A stretch of 64,000 bases of DNA, taken from assembly GCF_037201965.1 (NCBI RefSeq), contig NZ_CP147519.1, positions 186,001-250,000 of the forward strand. The letters are read 5' to 3'. This document shows positions 46,100 to 55,440 of this stretch, piece by piece. The notes beneath the pieces were generated by a model. That model did no database searches. It was not told the origin of the DNA and was given only the letters and a program-made list of their open reading frames with translations. The stretch comes from Spirosoma sp. SC4-14. GTDB taxonomy: Bacteria; Bacteroidota; Bacteroidia; Cytophagales; Spirosomataceae. The first letter of the stretch is position 1, and every line of letters starts with the position of its first letter. Position numbers and translations under genes: made by a program.

Positions 46100-46510
46100 A
46101 TGTCCAATTCAGCCAAAAAATCTCCCCCTAGCCGCTCTAAAACGGCTCCATCAACTTCAGCATCCTCTGAGCGCAAACCAGCCCTATCCATTATTAAAGA
46201 CATTCAGCGTCAAACTCGACGACAATACACCGCGGAAGAAAAAATCCGCATTGTCTTGGAAGGCCTACAGGGTGAGCAGTCGGTAGCCGAAATCTGCCGA
46301 CGAGAAGGCCTCAACACCAATATCTATTATCGGTGGAGCAAAGAGTTTTTGGAAGCAGGCAAAAAACGCCTTGCCGGTGATACCACTCGGGAAGCCACCG
46401 CCCCCGAAGTGCAATCCATCAAGTCCGAGAATGGTGCTCTCAAACAGTTGGTAGCCGAACTGAGCTTGGAGAATCGGCTGTTAAAAAAAAGCCTCAAAGC
46501 AGACGATTAA
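46100..46510 (+). CDS. IS3-family transposase OrfA
   Basis: A 136-residue protein with a basic Ser/Lys-rich head, a helix-turn-helix (RQYTAEEKIRIVLEGLQGE; SVAEICRREGLNTNIYYRW) and a leucine-rich coiled coil (LKQLVAELSLENRLLKKSL). An A8G run at 46493-46501 near its end, with the orfB frame open back to that run, provides a site for -1 frameshifting to make OrfAB. Confidence 0.9.
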   Translation: MSNSAKKSPPSRSKTAPSTSASSERKPALSIIKDIQRQTRRQYTAEEKIRIVLEGLQGEQSVAEICRREGLNTNIYYRWSKEFLEAGKKRLAGDTTREATAPEVQSIKSENGALKQLVAELSLENRLLKKSLKADD

Positions 46511-46523
46511 TCCCTATCACCAT

Positions 46524-47498
46524 ATGACTCAGTCCGAAAAGATGGAGATTATAACTCTAGTTGAACAGTCCCCGCTTAGCGTGAAAGCTACTTTGCGCGA
46601 ATTGGGCATCCATCGGTCAACCTTCTACGAATGGTATAAACGCTATTTAAGCAATGGCTTTGATGGGTTGGCTGATCAGCCTTATCGACGTACCAGTGCT
46701 TGGAATCAACTTCCTTCCGTTGAGAAAAGCCGGATTGTTGAACTAGCGTTCGAGCGCCCTGACCTCTCGTGCCGGGAATTAGCCTGTCATATCGTTGATA
46801 ATGAGGGCTGGTTTGTCTCGGAGTCTACAGTCTACCGTATCCTGAAAAGTCAGGGCTTGATCACGACACCCGCTTATCGGTTGATGGAAGCTGCTGACCA
46901 CTTTTACAATCCAACTACGGCTCCCAATCAACTCTGGCAGACTGACTTTACGTATTTCAAGATCAAGCACTGGGGCTGGTATTATCTCTCGACCGTACTC
47001 GATGATTACTCTCGCTATATACTGGCTTGGGAGTTGTGTCCGGGTATGCAAGCGGTCGATGTGGAGCGAACGGTGCAAGCCGCTCTGCGAGCCAGCAGCC
47101 TAACTACTGGCCAGCGGCCTCGTATTCTGTCGGACAATGGTTCAGCGTACGTGTCTCGGTATCTGAAGGAGTATTTAAAAGGGGAAGGCATTGATCATGT
47201 TCGCAGCGCCCCGTTTCATCCCATGACCCAGGGTAAAATCGAACGCTATCACCGGTCGATGAAAAACGTGCTGCTCTTGGAGCACTATTACAGTCCTGAT
47301 CAACTGAGTCAGCGCTTAACCGAGTGGGTGGAGTATTATAATCATCAGCGCTACCATGAATCACTAGACAATGTACGGCCAGTGGATGCTTATTGGGGCC
47401 ACCAAGAGCAGATATTGGCCGAGCGGAAAAAAACTAAGCAACTAACTTTGTCCCAAAGGCGGAAAAGTCATATTTTTCAGCGTGTACAAAGCAGTTAA
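46524..47498 (+). CDS. IS3-family transposase OrfB (rve catalytic subunit)
   Basis: A 324-residue protein with an N-terminal helix-turn-helix (VKATLRELGIHRSTFYEWYK) and integrase core: first Asp in LWQTDFTYFKI, second in RILSDNGSAYVS and Glu in MTQGKIERYHRSMK. It starts at ATG 46524 but may be made mainly as the OrfAB fusion through the slippery run at 46493-46501. No disruption is visible. Confidence 0.92.
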   Translation: MTQSEKMEIITLVEQSPLSVKATLRELGIHRSTFYEWYKRYLSNGFDGLADQPYRRTSAWNQLPSVEKSRIVELAFERPDLSCRELACHIVDNEGWFVSESTVYRILKSQGLITTPAYRLMEAADHFYNPTTAPNQLWQTDFTYFKIKHWGWYYLSTVLDDYSRYILAWELCPGMQAVDVERTVQAALRASSLTTGQRPRILSDNGSAYVSRYLKEYLKGEGIDHVRSAPFHPMTQGKIERYHRSMKNVLLLEHYYSPDQLSQRLTEWVEYYNHQRYHESLDNVRPVDAYWGHQEQILAERKKTKQLTLSQRRKSHIFQRVQSS

Positions 47499-47758
47499 AA
47501 CCGTCTCTTCTCTTTTCACCCGCATCTGTCCACTTTTGGCTGACGACGTACAGATTATGGAGGTACTACGGCGCTTACAACTCTAATACCTATCCTTAAA
47601 ATCAATTGGAGGTTTTCCTGAACGATTTCCAGCGTGACCCGTCCTGAAATCATCCGATTGTGCAAGCACCATTGAATATCAAGGACGAATCAATAAATGG
47701 CAGGTATCGTTACTATTGTGCTGGCTTACTAATTGTCAAATTTAATCCGCTCCTTATG

Positions 47759-47786
47759 ACATTAAATAACTTCAGTCATTTAATGT
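47759..47786. repeat. Isolated 9-10-9 inverted repeat in non-coding DNA
   Basis: ACATTAAAT at 47759-47767 is followed, after a 10-base spacer, by its exact reverse complement ATTTAATGT at 47778-47786. It lies in the 47552-48061 stretch, which otherwise holds no convincing gene. It could be an operator left over from a lost gene or a chance palindrome in AT-rich DNA. Confidence 0.35.
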
Positions 47787-48061
47787 GGTCAGACGAATGA
47801 AATTTACAGAATAGGAAATTTTAGACTCATCGCCATTGTGTGGGTACGTGAACCTTGTGTTCGCGGCCGTAACTCAATTCGCGGGGTCAGTACTTAGCCT
47901 GCTCAGCAACGGGTACTGTAAACAACTCATCGACTGTCGAACAAAATAAGGTTTGCCACCGTTTGAAGTACTTTGAAGTACGCTGACTCCAAGAAGGGCG
48001 TCAGGTTTTTCTCGACGTGCTATTAAATTATATTCAAAGCGGGCCAAGCAAGGTTGAATAG

Positions 48062-48247
48062 CAGCTGCGCCCCCAGGTCCACAATTTGCAGAAAGTGGGT
48101 GGCCACCCTCACCCGCGCTACCAGCATACCGATCGTCCCTGTATCTTCATCGAAGAAGACCTGATCGTAAAAGGCATCGATCAGCCGGTCAAGATCGGCG
48201 CGGTTGGTGATATTAGCTATGAAAAAAATGTGTATTTCCTGGAATAA
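48062..48247 (+). pseudogene. Short coding remnant, C-terminal tail of an unrecognised protein
   Basis: A plus-strand frame without a start codon, opening right after a TAG at 48059-48061 and ending at TAA 48245. It encodes 61 residues with normal-looking composition (KVGGHPHPRYQHTDRPCIFI; EEDLIVKGIDQPVKIGAVGD) and ends NVYFLE. The lack of an N-terminus and the upstream stop make it the degraded tail of a longer gene. I do not recognise the family. Confidence 0.4.
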
Positions 48248-48291
48248 CTAAACTGGTATGTGGTATGGTCTAACGCCGTTCCTTTGTGTAG

Positions 48292-49755
48292 TTACTTCGG
48301 TGAAGAGGACGCAGCCGTGGTTGGCGAGTCAAGGGCCTGTTCCTGTTGCGAACGTCCGGAAACGGGGCGGGGCACTTTCTCCGAGGACGATTTCAGAACA
48401 GCTTTCACTTCGGCCATATTGACAACCGGCAGAAACTTAGCAAACAGTAAAAACAGGGTAAAAAATAGCCCCATCGTGAACAGAAAGTCGCTGATGTCGA
48501 ACAGGGTAGGGTGAAACATGGCCCAGCTGGAAGGCAGGTAGTCGCGGTGGAGCGAGGTAACAATAATTACGAATCGCTCGAACCACATACCGATGTTAAC
48601 CACCACCGCCAGCACAAACGACCAGATGACACTCCGCCGAATTGTACGGGACCAAAACAACTGGGGCGTAATGACATTGCAGGTCATCATCGTGGCGTAG
48701 GCCCACCAGTAGGGGCCAGTGGCCCGGTTAAGGAACGCGAACCGTTCAAACTCATTGACCGAATACCAGGCAATGAACAATTCAGTTAAATAAGCTACCC
48801 CTACGATGGAGCCGGTAAGCACAATGATTTGGTTCATCGAATCGATGTGCTCTACGGTGATGTAATCTTCCAGTCGAAAGACCACCCGCGTGACCAGCAT
48901 CAGGTTTTGTACCATCGCGAAGCCCGAAAAAATGGCCCCGGCCACGAAGTAAGGCGGAAAGATGGTGGTATGCCAGCCGGGAATGAGTGAGGTAGCAAAG
49001 TCCATACTGACAATTGAATGCACAGACAGCACCAGGGGGGTAGCAACCCCGGCTAAAATCAGGCTCATATATTCGTAACGAGCCCACGTTTTAGCCGAGC
49101 CGTTCCAGCCCAGCGCCAGCGCACCATAGATGTAGCGCGAGATGCGATTACGTGCCCGGTCACGGATGGTCGCCAGGTCTGGTACCAGCCCCATGTACCA
49201 GAATACCAGGGAGACCGTGAAATAGGTACTGATGGCAAATACGTCCCAGACTAAGGGCGATTTAAAATTGACCCAGAGCGACCCCAACGTGTTAGGAAGC
49301 GGTAAGGCCCAATAAGCCAGCCAGGGCCGCCCCATATGCAGCATAATGAACATGGCGGCACAGATGACAGCAAAGATGGTCATCGCTTCAGCGGACCTGT
49401 TTACGGATGTACGCCATTTTTGGCGAAACAGCAGCAGCACAGCCGAAATTAAGGTACCGGCGTGTCCGATGCCCACCCACCAGACAAAATTGGTGATGTC
49501 CCAGGCCCAGCCAATAGTTTTATTGAGCCCCCATACGCCCAGGCCCTGCCACCAGGTCCAAAATACACAGGCCGTACCATATACTAAAACCGTGAGCGCT
49601 AGACCAAACCCGATTTTCCATTCCCGGGTGGGCCAGGCTTCGACCTGACGGCAAATGTCTTCAGTAACATCGGCATACGTTTTGCCTCCCGTCACCAAGG
49701 GCGCTCTGACTGATGCGGTAACAGAACCATGCCGGGTAGGAGATTGCGTTTCCAT
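48292..49755 (-). CDS. actC: Alternative complex III subunit ActC (NrfD/PsrC family)
   Basis: A 487-residue membrane protein with about ten hydrophobic helices (for example IGFGLALTVLVYGTACVFWT; AVICAAMFIMLHMGRPWLAY; FLFTMGLFFTLFLLFAKFLP). It shows NrfD features such as WWVGIGHAGTLISA and VVNIGMWFERFVIIV. It matches the quinol-facing ActC subunit that, with ActA, B, D, E and F, moves electrons from quinol to cytochrome oxidase. None of the partner subunits is next to it here. The C-terminal ~40 residues are Ser/Pro-rich. It is divergent from the OmpR-type regulator at 49931. Confidence 0.85.
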   Translation of the reverse strand: METQSPTRHGSVTASVRAPLVTGGKTYADVTEDICRQVEAWPTREWKIGFGLALTVLVYGTACVFWTWWQGLGVWGLNKTIGWAWDITNFVWWVGIGHAGTLISAVLLLFRQKWRTSVNRSAEAMTIFAVICAAMFIMLHMGRPWLAYWALPLPNTLGSLWVNFKSPLVWDVFAISTYFTVSLVFWYMGLVPDLATIRDRARNRISRYIYGALALGWNGSAKTWARYEYMSLILAGVATPLVLSVHSIVSMDFATSLIPGWHTTIFPPYFVAGAIFSGFAMVQNLMLVTRVVFRLEDYITVEHIDSMNQIIVLTGSIVGVAYLTELFIAWYSVNEFERFAFLNRATGPYWWAYATMMTCNVITPQLFWSRTIRRSVIWSFVLAVVVNIGMWFERFVIIVTSLHRDYLPSSWAMFHPTLFDISDFLFTMGLFFTLFLLFAKFLPVVNMAEVKAVLKSSSEKVPRPVSGRSQQEQALDSPTTAASSSPK

Positions 49756-49930
49756 AATGGTGGTTGAGTAGAGGGTAAAATTTGGTATAGTCCCCCTTTA
49801 TTAGGGGCACCGCAATGATACGTAGCTAGCTTGTTTTACAGATGAAGGCATCTAATAGGATGCATTAAATAATTCTAAAGCCGTGTATTTGGCTATGTAG
49901 GATTTGTTGCCAGACAGGTTGTAGATCGAT

Positions 49931-50623
49931 ATGCGTATTCTAATTGTTGAGGATGAGATTAAACTGGCACTTTCGCTCAGGCGTGGTCTGGAAGAATGTG
50001 GCTTTACGGCTTCGGTGGCGCTAGATGGAACCGCTGCCCAACGGGTGCTGGCGTTGGGCGACGTGACGCTGATGCTGCTCGACATTGGCCTGCCGGATGT
50101 GGATGGGCTCACCCTGTGCCGACAGATGCGGAGCCACTACCCCCAGGTTCCCGTTATTATACTGACGGCCCTGGGGTCGTTAGACGATAAGCTGGCCGGC
50201 TTCGACGTGGGAGCCTCTGACTATATCGTTAAACCGTTTGAGTTCGGGGAGTTGCTGGCCCGAATTCGGGTGTGGCAAAAGCGTGCTGCATTATCGGGAG
50301 GAGACGAGACCCCCAACCTGCTAACCATCGCCGATCTGGTATTGAATGTCGCCGAAAGGCGGGTAAGCCGGGCAGGCCAACTGATTAACCTAGCCCCTCG
50401 GGAACTGGCATTGCTAGCCTATTTTTTACGTCATCCGGGTGTGATCATCAGTCGGCAACAAATCGCCGAGCACGTCTGGGACATCCCCGTTGACTCCGGC
50501 ACCAACCTCATTGATGTGTATATCAATTCGCTGCGTAAAAAAATCGACCGCGATTTCCCCACTAAGTTGATCCATACGCGGAAAGGCATCGGGTATATGC
50601 TCAACGTAAGCCAGGAGGCTTGA
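49931..50623 (+). CDS. OmpR-family response regulator
   Basis: A 230-residue regulator. The receiver domain has the acidic pair at EDE (7-9), the phosphoacceptor Asp51 in LLDIGLPDVDG, Thr79 in ILTAL and Lys101 in VKPFEFGEL. The C-terminal winged helix has LTPRE-like NLAPRELALLAYF and IDVYINSLRKKID. Its stop is 7 bp before the histidine-kinase gene, so they form one operon. It acts as a DNA-binding transcription factor; target genes are not shown by the sequence. Confidence 0.93.
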   Translation: MRILIVEDEIKLALSLRRGLEECGFTASVALDGTAAQRVLALGDVTLMLLDIGLPDVDGLTLCRQMRSHYPQVPVIILTALGSLDDKLAGFDVGASDYIVKPFEFGELLARIRVWQKRAALSGGDETPNLLTIADLVLNVAERRVSRAGQLINLAPRELALLAYFLRHPGVIISRQQIAEHVWDIPVDSGTNLIDVYINSLRKKIDRDFPTKLIHTRKGIGYMLNVSQEA

Positions 50624-50630
50624 TGCGTCA

Positions 50631-52097
50631 ATGGAAATTCGAACTCGCCTTGCGCTCACGTTTATCGCCTTTGTGCTGCCGGTGTTTCTCCTGCTACTCG
50701 GTACCTTTTATGTTTATTTCGACCAGTCTAAACACGACGATTTTCTGATCAAACTCCGCAACCGGGGTATCACGATGGCGCAGCTCCTGATGAAGAAACG
50801 CGTCATTCAGGAGCCGCTGCTTCGTCAGATCGATGAAAACACACACACCGCTTATTCGGATCGGCGGGTTGTCATATTTGACAATAAAAACCGACTAATG
50901 TACGATAGTGGCGAAATAGACAACCGGACCGAAACCCACTCACCCATCTCCATTAACGCCCATTTGCTGAGCCAGATTGGTCCAGGACGGGAAGTACGCC
51001 TGGCCAATGGCCGACGAAGTGGCCTGGGTCTGCTGGTAGAGCAACCAGGGCAGCGGCTCAAGGTAATTAGCTACGCCATTGATGATTATGGCGTGCGTAC
51101 GATGAATGAGGCCTTGGCTGTTATGGGGTTTACCTTCGGCGTAACGGTGTTGCTAATGGTCGGACTAAGCCGCTTATTTGCCAGCCGAGCGGTCAGCCCC
51201 ATTGTCGACATGATTCAGCAGATCAATCAGATCACACCTTCGAACGTAGACACCCGCTTGACCACGTCGAGTCATACCGATGAACTGGCGCAACTGGCGC
51301 GAACCTTCAATCAGATGCTCGACCGGTTATCCGCCTTTGAATTACAGCGTAGCTTTATTGCTAATGCGTCACATGAATTACGGACTCCCTTGTCGGTACT
51401 GACCAACCAAATCGAGGTGGCGCTAATGAAGCCCCGCCCAGCCGCCGAATACGAACAGCTATTGACCTCGCTGCGGGAGGATATCAGCCAGCTCAATACC
51501 CTTTCGAATGGGTTACTTGAGCTGGCGCAATTAGAAAATCGGCAAGTGAACGAAGGTGGAGCAGTCGTGGCCCTTGATGACGTATTATACGAAGCCGTAG
51601 GGCTGATGATCCGGAAGCAGCCCACTTACCGCATCACGCTGGGCGCATCCACCGCACCAGCGGACCGGCCGGGCGAATCCACGCTGGGCGAATCCACGCC
51701 GGGTGTCACATCGGATGAGGCCTTACCCGACGTGACGTTGAATGGGGACCCGTCGTTGTTGAAATCGGCCTTTATCAACTTGATCGATAATGGGTGTAAA
51801 TTCTCGGCCAGTCATCATGTCCAGCTCACGGTCGTCGTCTGTGATACATCAGTTGAGGTAGTCGTTTCGGATCAGGGCATGGGGATTGCCGCAGACGAAC
51901 TGGATTATATCTTTCAGCCCTTTTATCGGGCCACGAACGCCCGCGCCATCAAAGGCAGCGGTATCGGCCTTTCGATGACCCGTCGGATCATCCAACTCCA
52001 CGGTGGCTCTCTGACGGTCAACTCGCAACTGGGGCGAGGAACGGCTTGTACGGTGTCTTTACCTCATCGACAACCCTCGGATAATAAGATTACGTAG
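50631..52097 (+). CDS. Sensor histidine kinase
   Basis: A 488-residue kinase: transmembrane helix near residues 8-28 (LTFIAFVLPVFLLLLGTFYV), a periplasmic sensor segment, and a second helix near 160-180 (AVMGFTFGVTVLLMVGLSRL). Next come HAMP (RAVSPIVDMIQQINQI), the DHp box with phospho-His near 248 (NASHELRTPLSV), and an ATPase domain with N-box INLIDNGCKFS, G1 SDQGMGI and G2 KGSGIGLSM. A short in-frame repeat (GESTLGESTPG) lies before the N-box. It pairs with the preceding OmpR-type regulator. Confidence 0.93.
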   Translation: MEIRTRLALTFIAFVLPVFLLLLGTFYVYFDQSKHDDFLIKLRNRGITMAQLLMKKRVIQEPLLRQIDENTHTAYSDRRVVIFDNKNRLMYDSGEIDNRTETHSPISINAHLLSQIGPGREVRLANGRRSGLGLLVEQPGQRLKVISYAIDDYGVRTMNEALAVMGFTFGVTVLLMVGLSRLFASRAVSPIVDMIQQINQITPSNVDTRLTTSSHTDELAQLARTFNQMLDRLSAFELQRSFIANASHELRTPLSVLTNQIEVALMKPRPAAEYEQLLTSLREDISQLNTLSNGLLELAQLENRQVNEGGAVVALDDVLYEAVGLMIRKQPTYRITLGASTAPADRPGESTLGESTPGVTSDEALPDVTLNGDPSLLKSAFINLIDNGCKFSASHHVQLTVVVCDTSVEVVVSDQGMGIAADELDYIFQPFYRATNARAIKGSGIGLSMTRRIIQLHGGSLTVNSQLGRGTACTVSLPHRQPSDNKIT

Positions 52098-52482
52098 CGT
52101 GGTGTCGAAGGCGGCAGCGATAGCTGGTTACGATCGGAACGATTTTTAGGATACCCCCCGCTACAAGGCCTACGTTGTTCTATTTTCGATCTTTTCAAAC
52201 CTATCGGTTCCCCATTGGTACAAAACAAGAAGAACAATCTAAAAGAGGTTAAGCCCTACGTTGCCTATACCCGTTTAGTAAACATTATTAAGCTAGTCTG
52301 TATCGTTGTTAAGCGTACGGATCTAATGGAGCCAGATTCAGACTTGCCGACCTAGTCAGTTAATTTGATTTTTCGCTAGTAGTTATGCCCTCACCTGAAC
52401 CTGACCGGCCTTTACTCGGCTACTAAGTTACGCATGATCTAGTCTAGTATCCAGTTAAAGGGAGCAGGTAGAATAGGGTAGC
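52098..52482. other. Intergenic stretch with no recognised feature
   Basis: This 385-bp stretch lies between the convergent histidine-kinase gene and the UbiA-like gene. I found no open frame worth calling, no strong hairpin and no repeat in it. Confidence 0.5.
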
Positions 52483-53361
52483 CTACACTAGATACACGAA
52501 TAGGCCTGATAGTATCAAGAGTCCGTCCAGATAGGCATAATACCAATAATCAGATATCCAATTCGGAATAGACTGAACGCTTCCAGCTAATAGCAACATG
52601 GGCGTACCTATACCCATTATAGATCGAAATGTCATTCCAAGTAGATACAGCATCACCAGTGACACCGTGAAGCAGCCCGCCAGACCATAAAACATATAAA
52701 GTGCCCGCTGGTGGGTCATCATCGACACGAGAGTCAGCCATCTCGAATGCCTATCGTCATCTCGATCCCGGTAATCGAACCAAAAGCATAGACAATAAAT
52801 GAATATAAATCTGTTTAGCGCCCACAGGCTCATCGTAGCTGTCCAGGCAGCAGTAGCCACAAAAAGTGGTAACACCGCCGTCACGTAGGTCCAGACAAAA
52901 GCCAGGTAGGCTGTTTTGAGAATAGCAATCTGGCGCAGATATCGAAACGGGCGCTGGTCAATTTTAGGTGCCGTATAGAGAAAGGTAGCTACGATAAGAG
53001 GCATTAAATAGCATAGATAGGGTATCAATTGACTCAACAAAGCCAGCAAGAGCACGGAGGAACCAATAAATATCCCTAGTAGGGTAGGCTTATGACGCCT
53101 ATTCCATTGGTTGCGCTCACGCTGATTTACCGCTGTGGGCGTCAGATACCAGTGCAGGGCATAGCTGCTTAAGGTCCCTAGGAAAATAAAGAGCAGGAAA
53201 CGAGCAGGAAGTTTGAGGTGAAACAAACGGGCCGTCATCCAACACATCACCACCGCACCTAGGGCTATACAAGTATTACTGAACAGAAAAAACTGAAGAA
53301 AGGCAATAGAAAGTTTACGCGCTTGCTTGGGCATTATTTTTTGTTGACGATCAGTGAACAT
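52483..53361 (-). CDS. UbiA-like polytopic membrane protein
   Basis: A 292-residue protein with eight or nine hydrophobic helices (LPARFLLFIFLGTLSSYALH; IFIGSSVLLLALLSQLIPYL; LMPLIVATFLYTAP; LMLYLLGMTFRSIMGIGTPM). The run of spans and the FWFDYRDRDDDRHSRW loop, a candidate second aspartate-rich motif, resemble UbiA-type prenyltransferases. The first canonical NDxxDxxxD motif is not seen, so enzymatic activity is uncertain. Confidence 0.6.
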   Translation of the reverse strand: MFTDRQQKIMPKQARKLSIAFLQFFLFSNTCIALGAVVMCWMTARLFHLKLPARFLLFIFLGTLSSYALHWYLTPTAVNQRERNQWNRRHKPTLLGIFIGSSVLLLALLSQLIPYLCYLMPLIVATFLYTAPKIDQRPFRYLRQIAILKTAYLAFVWTYVTAVLPLFVATAAWTATMSLWALNRFIFIYCLCFWFDYRDRDDDRHSRWLTLVSMMTHQRALYMFYGLAGCFTVSLVMLYLLGMTFRSIMGIGTPMLLLAGSVQSIPNWISDYWYYAYLDGLLILSGLFVYLV

Positions 53362-53469
53362 TAAACGGGCGTTTTCACCGCTTCTAGTTACGTTTAGAGG
53401 AGCGTATCGATACGTATTAATACCAGGAAACCAGTTTGATCATTCGGTTCCGCTCAACGGACCTGATTT

Positions 53470-55341
53470 TCAAGATGTCGGCTTCCCTTTCTTAGAATAG
53501 GCAAATCGTTTGCTTAGGGACTTTCTGACCGAAATATGTTTTTCTCGGTGCGTATATTCACGCAAACCCGTCTGATAGGCTGAAAACAAATTGGTGTAAT
53601 CGAGAATACGAATAGTCGACTCGTCGGCCGACACAACCATCAGCATATCGACCTGTTTACGCGTCATTAGATCAATGGCGTCCTTCAACGAACTGGTAGG
53701 CGAAATAGACGGATACTGCTTAGCGGCCATCACGACATGCAGTGGAGCGGTTTGATCGGGGTAAGTGATGAGGGCTGACAAACTCACGATGCCACGGAAG
53801 TGGTGATCGGTATCCAGTACGACAAACCGCTGGCTTTTGGTGGCGGCTTGCCGAAGGTATTGATAGACCTCAGGCACGGTACTTGTATCGGCTAAGAAAA
53901 CCTCACTCCGGGTAGCCACTTCCCCGACGGTCCATTGCTCCAACCAATCCGACTCGTACGATTCTGGGGTTTTAGTACCCCGGCGGGCAATCTTCTCGGT
54001 CATGATGGTATTTTCCATCAATAAAAATGAGATACTGTATGAACCGGCGCAAGCGGCCAGCAGGGGCAGCAGGCTGTTGGTCTGATGGGTTGTTTCTAAG
54101 GCAAAAACAATGGAGGTCAACACCGCCCGGCTGGCCCCGGCAAACAGGGCCGACATACCGACCAGAGCGGCCAGGGGCAGGTTGATCGCAAGGCCAGGAA
54201 ACACTCCTTCAATGGCATGACCAGCCAGTGCTCCGATGGCTCCACCAATGGTCAATAGCGGAGCCAAGGTACCGCCGGATGTGCCGCTACCCAGGGAGAT
54301 GGACCACGAGAGGAGTTTAAACAGACACAACGACAGAATAAGCGACAGGGGCATTGTCCCCGACAGAATATCGGTGATGTTCCGGTAGCCTACCCCCAGG
54401 GTTTTAGGAGCAACGTAACCAATAAGGCCCACTGCCAGTCCCCCCAGCGCGGGCCACCACATCCAGTGAAGGGGTAGTTTTTCAAAACCATCTTCAATAA
54501 AATACACCAGCCTGGTTATAACGACCGATAGTACGCCAATCAGCAGGCCAATTGCACTGTAGGCCAGCAAAGCGGCATTGCTGGCTTCGGGAATGGTTTC
54601 GGATAGGGCAAAAACCGGATCGGTGCCAAAAAGCAGATGGTGACCGGCGGCCCCCGTAATACAGGCCAGCGCAACGGGAATGATCGAGCGGGCCGAGAAC
54701 TCGAACAATAGCAGCTCGATAGCCAGGAAAATAGCGGCTAAGGGTGTACCAAAAATAGTGGCCATCCCGGCCGTAGCCCCAGCAGCCAGCAACGTTTTTC
54801 GCTCGCTATCGCTGATGGTAAGAATCTGGCCGATGGTGGAGCCAAGGGCTCCACCCGTCGCAATGATGGGACCTTCAGCACCAAAAGGTCCCCCTGTTCC
54901 AATTGAGATGGCCGCTGAGATGGGTTTCAAAAAGGCGATAATGGGTTTAATCCGGCTTTTATTGACCAGAATCTGCTCCATGGCTTCCGGAATGCCGTGA
55001 CCCCTGATGGCTTTGGAGCCATAAAAAGCCATCAGGCCCACTAGTATTCCGCCCACCGCTGGTAAGGCAATGACCCACAGGCCTAGTGTCGCATTGACCG
55101 GACTGCTCTCGGCCAATGACCACCGCCCAAAGAAAGAAAGGTTGGTCACTAAATTGATAAGGCCAACCAGTAGGCGGGCAATCAGCGCTACACCAGCCGC
55201 CAGCCCTACGGCCAGCATGGCTATATATAGAATGCGCTTTTTTGAGCTGGTTCGCTTCGGTTTTAGCGGTTCCTCATTAAGAAACTGTCTCAATGATGTA
55301 GAAATGGGGATGGGTTCCAGCCTGATAGGGTGGTGATGCAT
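53470..55341 (-). CDS. ClC-family chloride channel/transporter with C-terminal CBS domains
   Basis: A 623-residue ClC protein. It contains the GxFGxEGP signature (GPFGAEGPI near residues 149-157), whose glutamate is the gating and proton-coupling residue of ClC exchangers. The GSGTSGGTLAPL and LVGMSALFAGASRAVLTSI motifs are also present. Two CBS motifs follow (VGEVATRSEVFLADTSTVPE; YPSISPTSSLKDAIDLMTRK), suggesting nucleotide regulation. It is divergent from the HPP-FNR operon, with an FNR-like palindrome between them. Confidence 0.92.
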   Translation of the reverse strand: MHHHPIRLEPIPISTSLRQFLNEEPLKPKRTSSKKRILYIAMLAVGLAAGVALIARLLVGLINLVTNLSFFGRWSLAESSPVNATLGLWVIALPAVGGILVGLMAFYGSKAIRGHGIPEAMEQILVNKSRIKPIIAFLKPISAAISIGTGGPFGAEGPIIATGGALGSTIGQILTISDSERKTLLAAGATAGMATIFGTPLAAIFLAIELLLFEFSARSIIPVALACITGAAGHHLLFGTDPVFALSETIPEASNAALLAYSAIGLLIGVLSVVITRLVYFIEDGFEKLPLHWMWWPALGGLAVGLIGYVAPKTLGVGYRNITDILSGTMPLSLILSLCLFKLLSWSISLGSGTSGGTLAPLLTIGGAIGALAGHAIEGVFPGLAINLPLAALVGMSALFAGASRAVLTSIVFALETTHQTNSLLPLLAACAGSYSISFLLMENTIMTEKIARRGTKTPESYESDWLEQWTVGEVATRSEVFLADTSTVPEVYQYLRQAATKSQRFVVLDTDHHFRGIVSLSALITYPDQTAPLHVVMAAKQYPSISPTSSLKDAIDLMTRKQVDMLMVVSADESTIRILDYTNLFSAYQTGLREYTHREKHISVRKSLSKRFAYSKKGKPTS

Positions 55342-55357
55342 ATGGGGAAACGAATAA

Positions 55358-55373
55358 TATGATTTATATCATA
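55358..55373. promoter_or_regulatory. FNR/CRP-type palindromic box between the ClC and HPP genes
   Basis: TATGATTTATATCATA is a perfect 6-4-6 inverted repeat with the TGAT-N4-ATCA core of FNR-type sites. It lies 17 bp upstream of the ClC start and about 67 bp upstream of the HPP ATG at 55441. The FNR-like regulator is encoded two genes downstream, which suggests autoregulation and control of both operons. Confidence 0.65.
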
Positions 55374-55440
55374 GTTAATTCATTATTGTATAAAATGGTT
55401 TGCCGATATTTGTGATTTGAATAATACTATAAGTAAACCT

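Larger units (their letters stand above)
46019..47547. mobile_element. IS3-family insertion sequence (second type), complete, inside the Tn3 transposase
   Basis: Imperfect inverted ends begin GTCGTCA at 46019 and, read inward, at 47547; both then carry AAAAGTGGACA and GGTGAAAAG. GTAC is duplicated at 46015-46018 and 47548-47551. It encodes orfA and orfB on the plus strand, both intact, and differs from the IS3-family copy at 13078-14460. Confidence 0.88.
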
